Notes: generated by a model from the letters alone, not told the origin. A stretch of DNA of 64,000 nucleotides from Dermanyssus gallinae (GCA_003439945.1 QVRM01006583.1:56001-120000), one strand, 5' to 3'. Counted from the first letter of the stretch, positions 36,755 to 46,435 are shown. Made by a program: numbers and translations.

Positions 36755-39700
36755 GGGCTCAAACGTAATAGTACGAAACTTCGAAACAACCAAACCGGTT
36801 AAAGTTTGAATATGTCGCTTTGGTATAGCGTAGTGTGACATTTAGGGACGCGAATGCGCGGGTGCCTGCACAAGACGTAGGAGAGAAGCTGGTGGTTGTG
36901 TTTCCCGCCTAATTGACAAGATAAAGCGGAACAGCATGCAGTGGAAGCATACGTCGTCACCTTCTTCCTGATAGATTCAAAGCTGTAAGCCCTCAGCAGA
37001 CAGGGTGATACTTGCCGTCCTTTTCGACGTCTGAGGTCCGATACTCATCGATTTTCTTGCGCACGGAAAATCATTAACCGTGGCGTGTACTGTGAGATAC
37101 TTCGTAGCCTACGCAATTTCATCAACAGAATGGGTCGGCCTGCGTTGCTCACAGAGGGAGTGATTCTGCTTAGCACGGCTCCATACGACTCCAGGTTCGT
37201 ATACAACGTTTACTGGCCAAGTTCAGGTGGAAACAGCTTGGGCATCCGCCCTACAGCCCGAACATGTTAGCCTGCTACTTCCGTCAGTTCGATTCGAAAA
37301 ACTTTCAAATAGAGGCGCTTCAACTCGGACATTGAATTGAGGCACTCAGTGAAAAACTGGCTCTTGACACAGCTGCGGGATTTCTGGGAACAGAGAATCC
37401 TTCGGCTCGTGAAACACTAGGATAGTTGTTGTACTCAGACCTCTGGCGATCTTTTTGAATAAATAATTCAATTATACCTACAGTGTCGTTTTGCACATTT
37501 TCATTTCAGCCCACTGTATATATATATATATATATATAGCAGCAAATATATATACGCACTTAGGGACAAACAAACTGCATCTCGCTCGACTCTTAACATA
37601 TTGTACTCACGGCAATTATTATCACCTCTGTAAGGTACATTGTGAGCGTTGCGTTCACATAAAATGCCAGTTCCGTATTAAAATAGATACATCCAAATGT
37701 TTCCAATCCGAGAATATTCTCCTCTCCGATTTTTTCATAATATAATAATGCACTATCTGGACCCCCCCCCATTAGGGAGACTCTCTAACAAAGTTACTTC
37801 ATGGGGGGGGGTGACATTGCGTGGTGCGCTGTGTGCGTAGAAGTTCTCGCACCTACTGCAAGTGAAAAACAATCTAAAATGCAGCTAAAATTCTGCGCTA
37901 GGATTCGTAGCTTTTTCTTTAAACGTTCAAGTAAAATGTGCTTAGCAAAAGAGAGAAGAAAACTCAGTTTCCATTTTAAGACAAGTGTATAATTAAGCTG
38001 TTTATTTCAACTTTAAAGTTAATTTAACAGTAAATTTACGTGTCCTCATAACGGCCGCCGTCGTGCGTCTTTTCATTGGTCCAATTAGGTAATCAATGAA
38101 TTGATGAGCTCTGAAGCTTGCTGGAGCTGATGTTCTGGCTCTAACTATTCGCTTCAGCTTATCCCACACAGATAAGATTCAGGTCGGGAGAACATGCTGG
38201 CTACTCCATAAGTTAATTCTGGCTCTCGCAAAATACTCCCCGAACAAGCGCAACGGTGCATGACCTGGGATTAGCGTGCATAAATATGAAGCTATCACAC
38301 CAAGAGCTCTTGCATTGCGTGCACGTGGGGTGCACGTGTCCGATTCTCGTCAACCTACAGGTGATAAGCTTCGGTCATTCCACGTAAACCTCTTCTGCCA
38401 TAAGACGATTGCATGAACGGCTGTCAATCGTCGCCGGTACACTCTTTCCCGTGTATCTTTGCTGTGCAGATACATCCTGGTGCTCATCCAATCAGGCGTT
38501 TACTATTACCTTTGTTAGGGACATTGTAAAAGGTGTGTTAGTGTACACATGCCAGTTCGGTGTTCAAATGTATACATCCGCATGTTTCCAATCCGAGGAT
38601 AATCTTCTTTCCGATGTCCTCATGATACAATTTTACGCTACTCCTTTAGAGAGAGACCCTAACGAAGTTACTTCTAGGCATGAAGCTGCGTAGTACCTGG
38701 CGCAAAAGTTCCCGCACCTACTGCAAATATAGGTATCACACGGCACATGAAAACCTAATGTTCCGCAAAGAGAATATGGTGATACCCATGAACCGCAAAA
38801 CGTGTTACTATATGTCTATTGGTCCTGTTAAGTTCCTTCCATGCATCGTTGGTCATTGCATCCGTATCATAGAATTCAGGTTTCGGCCATCTTTCGCAAT
38901 GAACTCTAAGTAAGCTGGAGTAGTCAGAAAGCCAAAACGTCGTTTAAGGTCTTCTATAAATAGCGGCGTGCCACCTAGGAGGTAAACTGTTCTGTTTTGT
39001 GTTGAGCGGTGCAGCCCCATGACACGATTGAGAAATGCTGGCTTTATACGATCGAGCATCACAAGCTGCGACATGGAAAGAGACTCCCAGATTACCTGGA
39101 CTTCTGCACAGCGCTCAGATTATTGCCCTGCGCGACACCGGTCGTTTGGGCGAACGGGGGGAGCTCGGACACCCCGTCATCGATATTCACTGAGTTTGCC
39201 TAGCCTTGATTAACCGGAGCATATTGAGCGGAATGCCGCACTCAGCCAACTTTACCATCATCGTCTTATCCGGGACTCGAACGCCCTAGCGTAGGCCAAC
39301 GGCTCAATTCTTGTAATTTCGCGCACGGAACGAAGCCGGGTAGCGTTTGAAGCTAGGAATCTCTTAAGCTTTGCCGACTAGATGATAATAATAATAATAA
39401 TAATTTTTTTTTTTGGAATAAGGGTTTATTTTATCAATATGTACATGTATCACAATTACCAATATATTACTTATATAATATCTACAATATTGCTTATATT
39501 ATTCTTATTGCTTGAGTGTCGGTGACCACTCAACATCATCTTGGCGTTGCCTCTCTGTAATTCTAATGACACTCTCTGTCGGAGGAAAGCGGTCGATCTT
39601 GGCTCCGCTGTGGCCTCGAAGAGCTTCTTCCCAAGCTCCTTTGTCAGTTTGAGTGCATCCTTGCCCCAAACGCCAGATGACTCGAGGCCGAACGCCATTA

Positions 39701-40280
39701 CAACGTGGTCCTCAAGGAGATGCGCGTATAGGCGCCGTTTGTGCATCTCCCGTTGGTGGATAATGTTGCCGACGCCCGCGTTGGCTAGTGCACGATAGCC
39801 GAGAGCGTACGTGTCGGAGACGGTGACGTCCCATGCCAGCGGCCGATTGCGGTCCCAGTCTCGGCTGGTAAGGCCGTCCGGTCGACTGTTCTGTTTTGTG
39901 TTGAGCGGTGCAGCCCCATGACACGATTGAGAAATGCTGGCTTTATACGATCGAGCATCACAAGCTGCGACATGGAAAGAGACTCCCAGATTACCTGGAC
40001 TTCTGCACAGCGCTCAGATTATTGCCCTGCGCGACACCGGTCGTTTGGGCGAACGGGGGGAGCTCGGACACCCCGTCATCGATATTCACTGAGTTTGCCT
40101 AGCCTTGATTAACCGGAGCATATTGAGCGGAATGCCGCACTCAGCCAGCTTTACCATCATCGTCTTATCCGGGACTCGAACGCCCTAGCGTAGGCCAACG
40201 GCTCAATTCTTGTAATTTCGCGCACGGAACGAAGCCGGGTAGCGTTTGAAGCCAGGAATCTCTTAAGCTTTGCCGACTAG

Positions 40281-40315
<35 letters not shown>

Positions 40316-42360
40316 TTTTTTTTTTTGGAACAAGGGTTTATTTTATCAATATGTACATGTATCACAATTACCAATATATTACTTATATAATATCTACAAA
40401 ATTGCTTATATTATTCTTATTGCTTGAGTGTCGGTGACCACTCAACATCATCTTGGCGTTGCCTCTCTGTAATTCTAATGACACTCTCTGTCGGAGGAAA
40501 GCGGTCGATCTTGGCTCCGCTGTGGCCTCGAAGAGCTTCTTCCCAAGCTCCTTTGTCAGTTTGAGTGCATCCTTGCCCCAAACGCTAGATGACTCGAGGC
40601 CGAACGCCATTACAACGTGGTCCTCAAGGAGATGCGCGTATAGGCGCCGTTTGTGCATCTCCCGTTGGTGGATAATGTTGCCGACGCCCGCGTTGGCTAG
40701 TGCACGATAGCCGAGAGCGTACGTGTCGGAGACGGTGACGTCCCATGCCAGCGGCCGATTGCGGTCCCAGTCTCGGCTGGTAAGGCCGTCCGGTCGACGC
40801 TTGTCGTCGCTCTGTAGTCCACCAGGCTCCAGTGTGACGCGGTAGCCGGCTTGTCTGAAAGTGCGCCCGAGGATGTCATTTATGGCATCGTGGCGGCCCT
40901 GCGTAAGCCCAGCCAGCTTAGTGCAACTAAGTCGGTGCAAGCCACGTTGATCCACCGTTCCACCACACGGGCATGCCTCTGTCTCAAACATGGCAATGCC
41001 AAGTCTGAGGCCACTGGCGGCACGGAAGTGGTCATCAGCCAGCCTACTGCCGACTAGCTCGGGCGGAAACACGTCAAGCCACGCTCCGGCAGCGTCGGAT
41101 GAAACCGCTTTCAGTCTAATGCCGTCTATATCTAACTCACAGGCAGACAGAAGAGTTAAGTGGGTAGCCTGAGTGGCGATTTGGTCCCACCCCTTCTGCC
41201 TAGTGACCTGTTCCTCAGATGGACGACCAGACTGACGCGCATCCCAGATCCGAACGGCGTCTTGTTGGTGGCTGATGAGTTCGCCGGCAGTAGCGGCCAC
41301 TGCAGAGGCGCAGCTGTGCGACGAAGCAAGGAAAGCAGGTAAGGCAAGGTCCGTGGCCGAACGAATGCCCATTCCACCCAGCCGGACCGGTAAGCTTGCC
41401 TGCGTCCATGCCTTATCATCAAGCGTTAGGTCAAGGATGTTTTCCAAGGCTCTCCTCACCTGGTCGTCGAGGTTCAGAGTTTCTGACGGTAGAAGGAAGA
41501 CAGGTGAGGTCCGTAGTACATACAGGACCTTTTGCACTCCCATTGCGTGCCGGAGCAGGAAGTAGGCTTGATGTCTACCGAGATGGCCCAGTCTCTGGTA
41601 AAGCCGGGATAGTTGTTCTCCCTTCTCGGCTAGTATCGGACCGATCATGTCGGGAAACACCGCCGTACCCAGCAGGTCCAAATCACATCGATCCTTTACA
41701 AGGATGCCCGGGAGGTTGCTGTTAAATTCAGCGATCACCTGCTGTCTCTCTTCGTCCTCAAAACCCTGTAGAAATAGCTCGCATTTAGATGGGTTAAGCT
41801 GCAGCCCACTCCATTTCTCGAACGCTCGGAGATCCTTGATGTCTCTGAGTAACACAGAAGGATCGTTGTCCAGAAGGGTCCCATCGTCGAGGTAAAACAA
41901 AGGGATCTTGGATGCCACCTGCTTGACGTACTGATGCAGAAGCAGGCTAAATGCAAGAGGAGCCGCTACGTCTCCCTGCTGACAACCGACTGATGACCTA
42001 ATTTCAACCTCACCAAACATTAGGGGAGTCGGTTTGCTATATGCCTGGTGCATCATTGGATAGAGGGCCGGGGCGTGCTTGGAAATCTCTGTCAAGAGGT
42101 GTCCTCGTTTGTTTAAGTTAAACGCATTTTTAAAATCTAATTTTAGGAGGCAGCATTTTTCGTTGTGATCGAGAAAGGTGCGAGCTGTGTGAGCAATTAT
42201 TTCTGCACCATTTTGAGTGGCGTACCCCATCTGCCGTGGCTGCAGGTAGCTTTTCACATTGACCTGGGGAAGCAGGGTCTTTGTGGCCAATCTTCGCAGA
42301 GTGCAGCCGACGGCTATGGGTCGGTATCCTCCGGTTTTCTTTTTCAGAGCGATAAGATAG

Positions 42361-42443
<83 letters not shown>

Positions 42444-42849
42444 TGGTCGCACGGAAAATGCCTTGTATGGGATGTAACGGTTTCCTGCACGGCGGCGTTA
42501 TCATATTTACGTCACAGCGCAGTCGAAACGGGATGGGTAGCAGAACGTGCGGATTCTGAAAAACGGAGGAAGTATCTAGAACTATCTAGAAGCTACCACT
42601 TTGCACCCATTGCATTAGAGACACTCGGCCCCATCAGCACAGGTACAGCAAAACTCCTGCAAGACATCGGAAAACGAATCGAAGACGTTACGGGCGATCG
42701 ACGCGAGGCCATGTTTTTGAGACAGATGATGTCTTTGGCCGTGTGTAGAGGGAACGTGGCTTCCATTATAGGCGCCATGAACTGACAGAAAGCGAACAGA
42801 GTAGGACAAACATGATTTAAACGTTCATACCTCACAATTGTATTAACTA

Positions 42850-42924
<75 letters not shown>

Positions 42925-43359
42925 TAAAGGTTACACACTACTACGTTCGTCCACGTTGGCACGAGAACCTTGATGGGGGAGGGTTGATACTCCTAAACGA
43001 GTCTGCTATGAGAGTTGTGCAACATCTGCGAGGATTCTTACTTATACGCGGATTCCTTGCGCTATTATTAAGACTTCGGATTTACATTGCTGAGACGTCG
43101 GATCTTATAGGAATGTTATCTACTCTTGCCTATTAATAAACGATACATCAAAACTCTCCTATTAATAAACGATGCGTAAAGGCCTTGTCTGCGAAGATCC
43201 GTGTATTTAATAAATGTGTTCATGTTTAAAATATCATCACACGCATAAGCCACTAAGACATGAATTCTTTAGAGAATAGTGGTAAGGCAGATCTAGGGCA
43301 AACCTTGTACATAAACTTTTGATAATTGTCTTAGTGACATGCTTCGAGTACATGAATGG

Positions 43360-43390
<31 letters not shown>

Positions 43391-43874
43391 TACTTTTATT
43401 TAAATACACTTACCGAAGGTTGAGTCTTGGCGAAAAACTTTCAAGAGAAAACGCTTATCTGTATTATACTGCAGAGTGTCGCAGGTGTTGTTTGGCTTGG
43501 CTCCTCGGAATTTTCCTTTTCAACAACTTTGCGTTTGCTTTCAGCACTGACGGCATCGATGGACCGATTACTGGCATGCACTGACCCGAAGGTTCCAGAG
43601 GGAACACTAAACGCCTTCAACAGAAGGACGAGCACCATTCCCGGTAGGCGATGACGGTGACGACGGCGCATACCGATTTAACTTTGGTTACTTTTCCTCT
43701 CTCTTTTGATCGCTAGTAGCTATAGATATTTTTCCTTCTCTTTCCATCTCTTTCACTGAATGAAGTATGTTCTAATGTATTGATTTCTGTCTGTACGTCA
43801 GACTTCCACGACTATTTGTCGCGCCTTTTCGCGCAATCGCAGTAGGCCTTTATATATATATATATATATATGCA

Positions 43875-43917
<43 letters not shown>

Positions 43918-45716
43918 GCTGTTCAAAACGTATCGCGACTGTTGTGTTTTTTTCAAAAATTATTCATTTATTCATGAATATCTATTTTGTCCCCTTTAAA
44001 GTAATCCCCATGAGATATTATACACATGTGCCAACGGTTTTTCCAATCTTCGAAGCACTTCAAAAAACCATTTTTTCTAACCTTGTTCAGCTCCTCCTTC
44101 GATGCCGTCTTTATCTCGTCAAGCGTAGCGTAACGTCGTCCTTTCATGGGCCTCTTCAGTTTAGGGAACAAGAAAAAGTCACAGGGGGCCAGATCTGGGG
44201 AATACGGTGGCTGCGGCATCATTAGTGTGTTGTTTTTGGCCAAAAACTCGCGCACAAGCAACGATGTGTGAGCAGGGGCGTTATCGTGGTGCAAAAGCCA
44301 ATTTTTGTTCTTCCACAAATCCGGGCGTTTCTGGCGGATTGCTTCGCGCAAATTGCGCATAACTTGCAGGTAATATTCCTTATTGACCGTTCTACCCTGT
44401 GGCAAGAACTCATGATGCACCACGCCCCTGCAATCGAAGAAAACTGCCAGCAAAACTTTCACATTCGACCGAACTTGGCGCGCTTTTTTCGGTCTTGGTC
44501 CGTGCGGCAGCTTCCATTGAGATGATTGAGCTTTGGTTTCCACGTCATAACCATAAACCCACGATTCGTCACCAGTTATGACCCTCTGGAGCAAATTTGG
44601 GTCGTCGCGGACAGAGTCCAACATCTCATTAGCAATGTTCATGCGATGCTGTTTTTGGTCGCAATTGAGCAATTTTGGTACGAATTTTGCGGCGACCCGT
44701 CTCATGCCCAAATCATTGATAAAAATCGAATGGCACGAGCCAATCGATATGTTTAGGTCCTCAGCAACTTCTCTAACGGTGATTCGACGATTGGCCAATA
44801 CCATTTTCTCCACTTCATTAATTTTTTCGTCTGTTGTTGAAGTGCTCGGGCGTCCGGCACGCTCTTCGTCGTTCACATCTTCTCGGCCTTCTGAGAACAT
44901 TTTGTACCACCGATAAACGTTGCTTCGGTCCAAGGTAGCTTCTCCGTATGCCACAGTCAACATTCGGAATGCATCCGCGCACTTAATTTCGTTTTTCACA
45001 CAAAATTTGATACAGGTTCTTTGATCCATTTTTTTGAATAGGTAAAAATCGAAGACGATCCAAAACACGTGCAAGCAAAGCAGCTGTCAACAATTAAGTG
45101 AACATTCAAAATGGCCGAGCTTGTCGGCATAAGTGAGAGACATGAGTACCAACCTAACGCCACAAAAAAATCGAAATTCGAATATACGTAACCCGCGAAA
45201 ATTTTTCCCCCCGCGATACTTTTTGAACAAACGGTATATTGTTATTTTCGCAATAACTTTGCATTTCAAGATGGTACATAATTACAATTCAGTGATCATT
45301 ATATACAATTTTAACACTTCAGCGACCGTCCCACCGGGCGAGAAAGTGCAAAGACCGCCGTTGCGTCTGGCAGCTCGCTGCGTGGAGTAGGCCTTCTTAT
45401 GACCTACTCAAAGTACAGCCGTTATCTTCGTAGCCAGAAGGAGAAGGTAGCTGCTATACTTTGTTTAGGCATCACAGACCAACCAGCAGCATAACTAAAT
45501 GTGTTTTTTGTTTTGTTTTACATTTTCATATGCATGCACACATGGATTTATTGTTCAATTGTGTGTTGGGGTTACAGGTTCGTGAAACACGTGAATAGCT
45601 TACACTTACACAACGGCTTGTGAGGAGCGCTACCAGTCGAGGCAGTCCCTCATTGTGCCCATAAATATGTTATGTTGCGTTCTTTTGGTGGTGCGGTTCT
45701 CTTTTGTTGTTGTTGC

Positions 45717-45750
<34 letters not shown>

Positions 45751-46005
45751 GCTGCTGCTACTAGCATTATTAGCAGTGGTTATAGGGGCGCGCGTTAAAT
45801 ATGTTGTTTGATTCATTTTTGTATCACGTCCCACGATGCAGGCATGACTCGGGAGGAAGTCGTCTCGACGGTGTGTACATTGAACAACAATGCCGGCGAG
45901 ATACTCTGGAAGGAAATGACGCTCGAATTGCCTGCCGGCGAGCTGCCGGTGGTCGAGAAAATTATCCATGCGTGTCTCATCGAGCTTGGCCTCTATAACC
46001 GCTAG
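35347..46005 (+). CDS. Predicted small secreted four-cysteine protein, three exons, no recognised family
   Basis: The join 35347-35443, 43545-43643, 45842-46005 is exactly 360 nt: 119 residues plus TAG. The N-terminus [20 protein letters not shown] is a good signal peptide (Arg, hydrophobic core, small residues near a cleavage site before NG/QK). The mature chain of about 97 residues begins [10 protein letters not shown] and has four Cys. The last exon reads as amphipathic helix ([20 protein letters not shown]). Both introns are phase 1, which is common in secreted proteins, and every site is GT-AG. I do not recognise the family; four cysteines in a helical chain would suit a disulphide-bonded secreted effector, carrier or hormone-like protein, but no function is claimed. 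The upstream frame stays open to an ATG at 35182, but the signal-peptide start is preferred. The introns (8.1 kb and 2.2 kb) are filled with transposons. Exons 2-3 are better supported than exon 1. Confidence 0.5.
35660..35770. repeat. Diverged copy of the 48.1-49.2 kb foldback arm
   Basis: TTTAAAAACTCGGCGAAAAA ... CCAATGGAACAAAGGGCGG resembles the arm core GGCGAGAACATATTTTTTCC / CCAATGAAAGGAGGGGACGG at 48137-48178. Lies just 3' of exon 1 of the secreted-protein gene. Confidence 0.5.
36082..36153 (-). ncRNA. tRNA-derived sequence (SINE head or tRNA pseudogene)
   Basis: The minus strand has a perfect Pol III A box TGGCTTAGTGG (36136-36146) and B box GGTTCGAGACC (36093-36103) at tRNA spacing, with CATTGCTTTGCATTC where the anticodon arm would be. 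The anticodon and T stems do not pair, so it is not a functional tRNA. Confidence 0.55.
36691..36753. repeat. (TA)n microsatellite
   Basis: TA run of about 60 bp. Confidence 0.9.
36930..37480 (+). pseudogene. Decayed mariner transposase, C-terminal half
   Basis: Plus-strand frames, with shifts, spell [11 protein letters not shown] (cf. the 'S..W.h..SP..KK' block), then [15 protein letters not shown] and LLTEGVILL. That last block is where the catalytic HDNA should follow, but it reads [19 protein letters not shown] comes next (the third catalytic region, D changed to N and C). The order and spacing match a mariner transposase and the catalytic residues are lost. Lies in intron 1 of the secreted-protein gene. 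Confidence 0.65.
37620..37870. repeat. Tc1-like terminal segment, copy 1
   Basis: Aligns with 38498-38735 in direct orientation. Shared blocks are TGTTTCCAATCCGAG, TAACAAAGTTACTTC-like sequence and CGCACCTACTGCAA. Confidence 0.65.
38041..38735 (-). pseudogene. Decayed Tc1-like transposase and end segment
   Basis: On the minus strand at about 38060-38300, shifting frames read [13 protein letters not shown] (catalytic 'HDNArpHtA..v...l' region, decayed), then [10 protein letters not shown] (the canonical third-catalytic block), then [17 protein letters not shown]. That is the 'VWd.LkrrVr.r' tail of Tc1 enzymes. 38498-38735 repeats 37620-37870 and ends, minus strand, TTGCAGTAGGTGCGGGAACT, which looks like a terminal repeat. 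Lies in intron 1 of the secreted-protein gene. Confidence 0.6.
38986..40798 (+). repeat. Recent tandem duplication, 899-bp offset
   Basis: 38986-39886 is repeated as 39885-40798 with only a handful of substitutions (for example CGCCAGATG/CGCTAGATG and GAAGCTAGG/GAAGCCAGG) and a longer (TAA)n in copy 2. The junction falls inside the retroelement, with the two-base overlap AC shared by both breakpoints. Confidence 0.92.
39406..39886 (-). mobile_element. Duplicated 3' end of the R2-type-endonuclease retrotransposon
   Basis: Copy of 40316-40798 produced by the tandem duplication. Encodes the last ~160 residues ([19 protein letters not shown] ... [18 protein letters not shown]) and the 3' UTR with its poly(T) on the plus strand. 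Broken off at the GTCGAC junction. Confidence 0.85.
40310..42357 (-). mobile_element. 5'-truncated non-LTR retrotransposon with restriction-like endonuclease region
   Basis: Boundary on the plus strand: T-run at 40314-40326 (poly(A) on the element strand) preceded by (TAA)n. AATAAA for the element lies at 40337-40342 (plus strand TTTATT). The element starts abruptly against a 83-bp (TAA)n array at 42361, so the 5' part is missing. Confidence 0.8.
40383..42452 (-). CDS. Reverse transcriptase plus C-terminal endonuclease, 5'-truncated
   Basis: One open frame of 689 codons; the first ~33 codons are (TAA)n read-through. Homologous sequence starts at [17 protein letters not shown], which precedes the palm. 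Motif A is [11 protein letters not shown] (Asp near residue 106), motif B is [20 protein letters not shown], motif C is FYLDDG (near 188), and then [15 protein letters not shown]. The C-terminal third has CPCGG...H...C (zinc-knuckle-like), then [20 protein letters not shown] and DVTVSDTYA. This is a PD-(D/E)xK-like layout as in R2/CRE/NeSL-type elements. No stop or frameshift interrupts it, so it is a young copy lacking the N-terminal DNA-binding part. Lies antisense in intron 1 of the secreted-protein gene. Confidence 0.8.
42361..42443. repeat. (TAA)n microsatellite between two retroelement ends
   Basis: About 27 AAT units. The 5' end of the minus-strand element meets it on the left and a plus-strand element fragment on the right. 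Confidence 0.95.
42444..42786 (+). pseudogene. Second, diverged R2-type-endonuclease retroelement, C-terminal fragment
   Basis: The plus frame reads [20 protein letters not shown] ... [16 protein letters not shown] ... [20 protein letters not shown] and stops at TGA 42783-42785. It is homologous to the end of the 40.4-42.4 kb ORF ([10 protein letters not shown] ... [14 protein letters not shown]) but clearly another lineage, and lies in the opposite orientation. Followed by a (TAA)n tail at 42850-42923. Confidence 0.75.
42850..42923. repeat. (TAA)n tail of the plus-strand retroelement
   Basis: About 24 AAT units, 65 bp after the stop of the fragment. Confidence 0.9.
43545..43643 (+). CDS. 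Secreted-protein gene exon 2
   Basis: 99 nt encoding the end of one codon, then [19 protein letters not shown] and on to TSTIP. The acceptor TTTGCTTTCAG has a clear pyrimidine tract and the donor is GTAGGC at 43644. Phase 1 on both sides. The peptide is not low-complexity, unlike the surrounding open frames. Confidence 0.5.
43850..43912. repeat. (TA)n array adjoining the mariner element
   Basis: TA runs at 43850-43870 and 43882-43912. The mariner left end lies at its right edge, consistent with TA-target insertion. Confidence 0.9.
43911..45236 (-). mobile_element. Mariner DNA transposon, apparently full length
   Basis: Imperfect terminal inverted repeats. The left end reads GTTCAAAACGTATCGCGAC (from 43921). 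The right end, on the minus strand, reads GTTCAAAAAGTATCGCGG (from about 45228 down). TA dinucleotides lie at both edges. The exact left boundary is blurred by the TA array. Lies antisense in intron 2 of the secreted-protein gene. Confidence 0.8.
43968..45029 (-). CDS. Mariner transposase, intact
   Basis: 353 residues from the Met at 45029, the usual size; the frame is open 15 codons further. The N-terminal paired helix-turn-helix region has [17 protein letters not shown], ending ERAGRPSTS. The catalytic triad is [13 protein letters not shown], then [12 protein letters not shown], then [17 protein letters not shown], with 34 residues between the last two Asp (DD34D, the mariner signature). 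The end [10 protein letters not shown] matches the typical 'GDYFKGD' tail. It cuts and pastes the element at TA sites in the nucleus. No stop or frameshift, so it may be active or recently active. Confidence 0.93.
   Translation of the reverse strand: MDQRTCIKFCVKNEIKCADAFRMLTVAYGEATLDRSNVYRWYKMFSEGREDVNDEERAGRPSTSTTDEKINEVEKMVLANRRITVREVAEDLNISIGSCHSIFINDLGMRRVAAKFVPKLLNCDQKQHRMNIANEMLDSVRDDPNLLQRVITGDESWVYGYDVETKAQSSQWKLPHGPRPKKARQVRSNVKVLLAVFFDCRGVVHHEFLPQGRTVNKEYYLQVMRNLREAIRQKRPDLWKNKNWLLHHDNAPAHTSLLVREFLAKNNTLMMPQPPYSPDLAPCDFFLFPKLKRPMKGRRYATLDEIKTASKEELNKVRKNGFLKCFEDWKNRWHMCIISHGDYFKGDKIDIHE
45251..45389 (+). repeat. Dispersed repeat, copy 1
   Basis: About 94% identical over ~137 bp to 51070-51206 in inverted orientation. 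Shared blocks include GCATTTCAAGATGGTACATA, GCGACCGTCCCACCGGGC and GGCAGCTCGCTGCGTGG. Begins 15 bp beyond the mariner right end. Confidence 0.85.
45702..45760. repeat. (TTG)n microsatellite
   Basis: TTG run, 80 bp upstream of exon 3 of the secreted-protein gene. Confidence 0.85.
45842..46005 (+). CDS. Secreted-protein gene exon 3 (terminal)
   Basis: Encodes [20 protein letters not shown] through [14 protein letters not shown] and a TAG stop. The acceptor is CCCACGATGCAG, a weak pyrimidine tract with a clean AG. The sequence looks strongly protein-like. It could alternatively be the last exon of a different gene whose upstream exons I did not find. Confidence 0.55.
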
Positions 46006-46083
46006 GTGTCATGCGTGTTCAACAGACCAATCACTCGTCGTACATGCATACGTATATATGTATATGCACGTGAACGTACCGGA

Positions 46084-46085
<2 letters not shown>

Positions 46086-46131
<46 letters not shown>

Positions 46132-46133
46132 CA

Positions 46134-46180
<47 letters not shown>
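46086..46180. repeat. (TA)n microsatellite
   Basis: TA runs at 46086-46126 and 46136-46180 in the 3' UTR region of the secreted-protein gene. Confidence 0.9.
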
Positions 46181-46182
<2 letters not shown>

Positions 46183-46183
<1 letters not shown>

Positions 46184-46435
46184 GACAATACTCCAGCGTT
46201 GATTATCCGCACGAATTTTTGCGAACGTTGGCGTTCGAGACTATGGGAGCTGCAGGCCTCCTTACGCTCAAGCTGATTCAGCTCGTAGGTAGAAAACCTT
46301 AATTTTTCGACAGGAGACTCGAGAGCATCCGATTTCTTGCGTCAGAAGCTGTCGCTCGACATTCAACGAGGAAATGCAGCGTCTGTTCGAGGCACATTGT
46401 TGAACTGGGCTAATCCCGGGTTAGAGAACCCGTGA
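46183..46435 (+). pseudogene. Third R2-type-endonuclease retroelement C-terminal relic
   Basis: The plus frame gives [20 protein letters not shown], then [10 protein letters not shown]. After a frameshift it gives DFLRQKLSLDIQRGNAASVR, then GTLLNWANPG. This aligns in order with [16 protein letters not shown] ... [17 protein letters not shown] of the 42.4-42.8 kb fragment. A stop and a frameshift separate the two parts. Confidence 0.65.

Noticed and set aside
39009..40112. Pair of identical 64-codon frames at 39009-39203 and 39908-40102
   Set aside because: Identity is due to the recent tandem duplication; the frame has no protein-like features.
40168..40200. tRNA-like T-loop (minus strand GCGTTCGAGTCCCGG) in both duplication copies
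   Set aside because: No A box or stems at tRNA spacing and the B box has a mismatch; not enough for a tRNA or SINE call.
43878..44225. Plus-strand frame over the mariner
   Set aside because: Antisense to the intact transposase and started in a (TA)n array.
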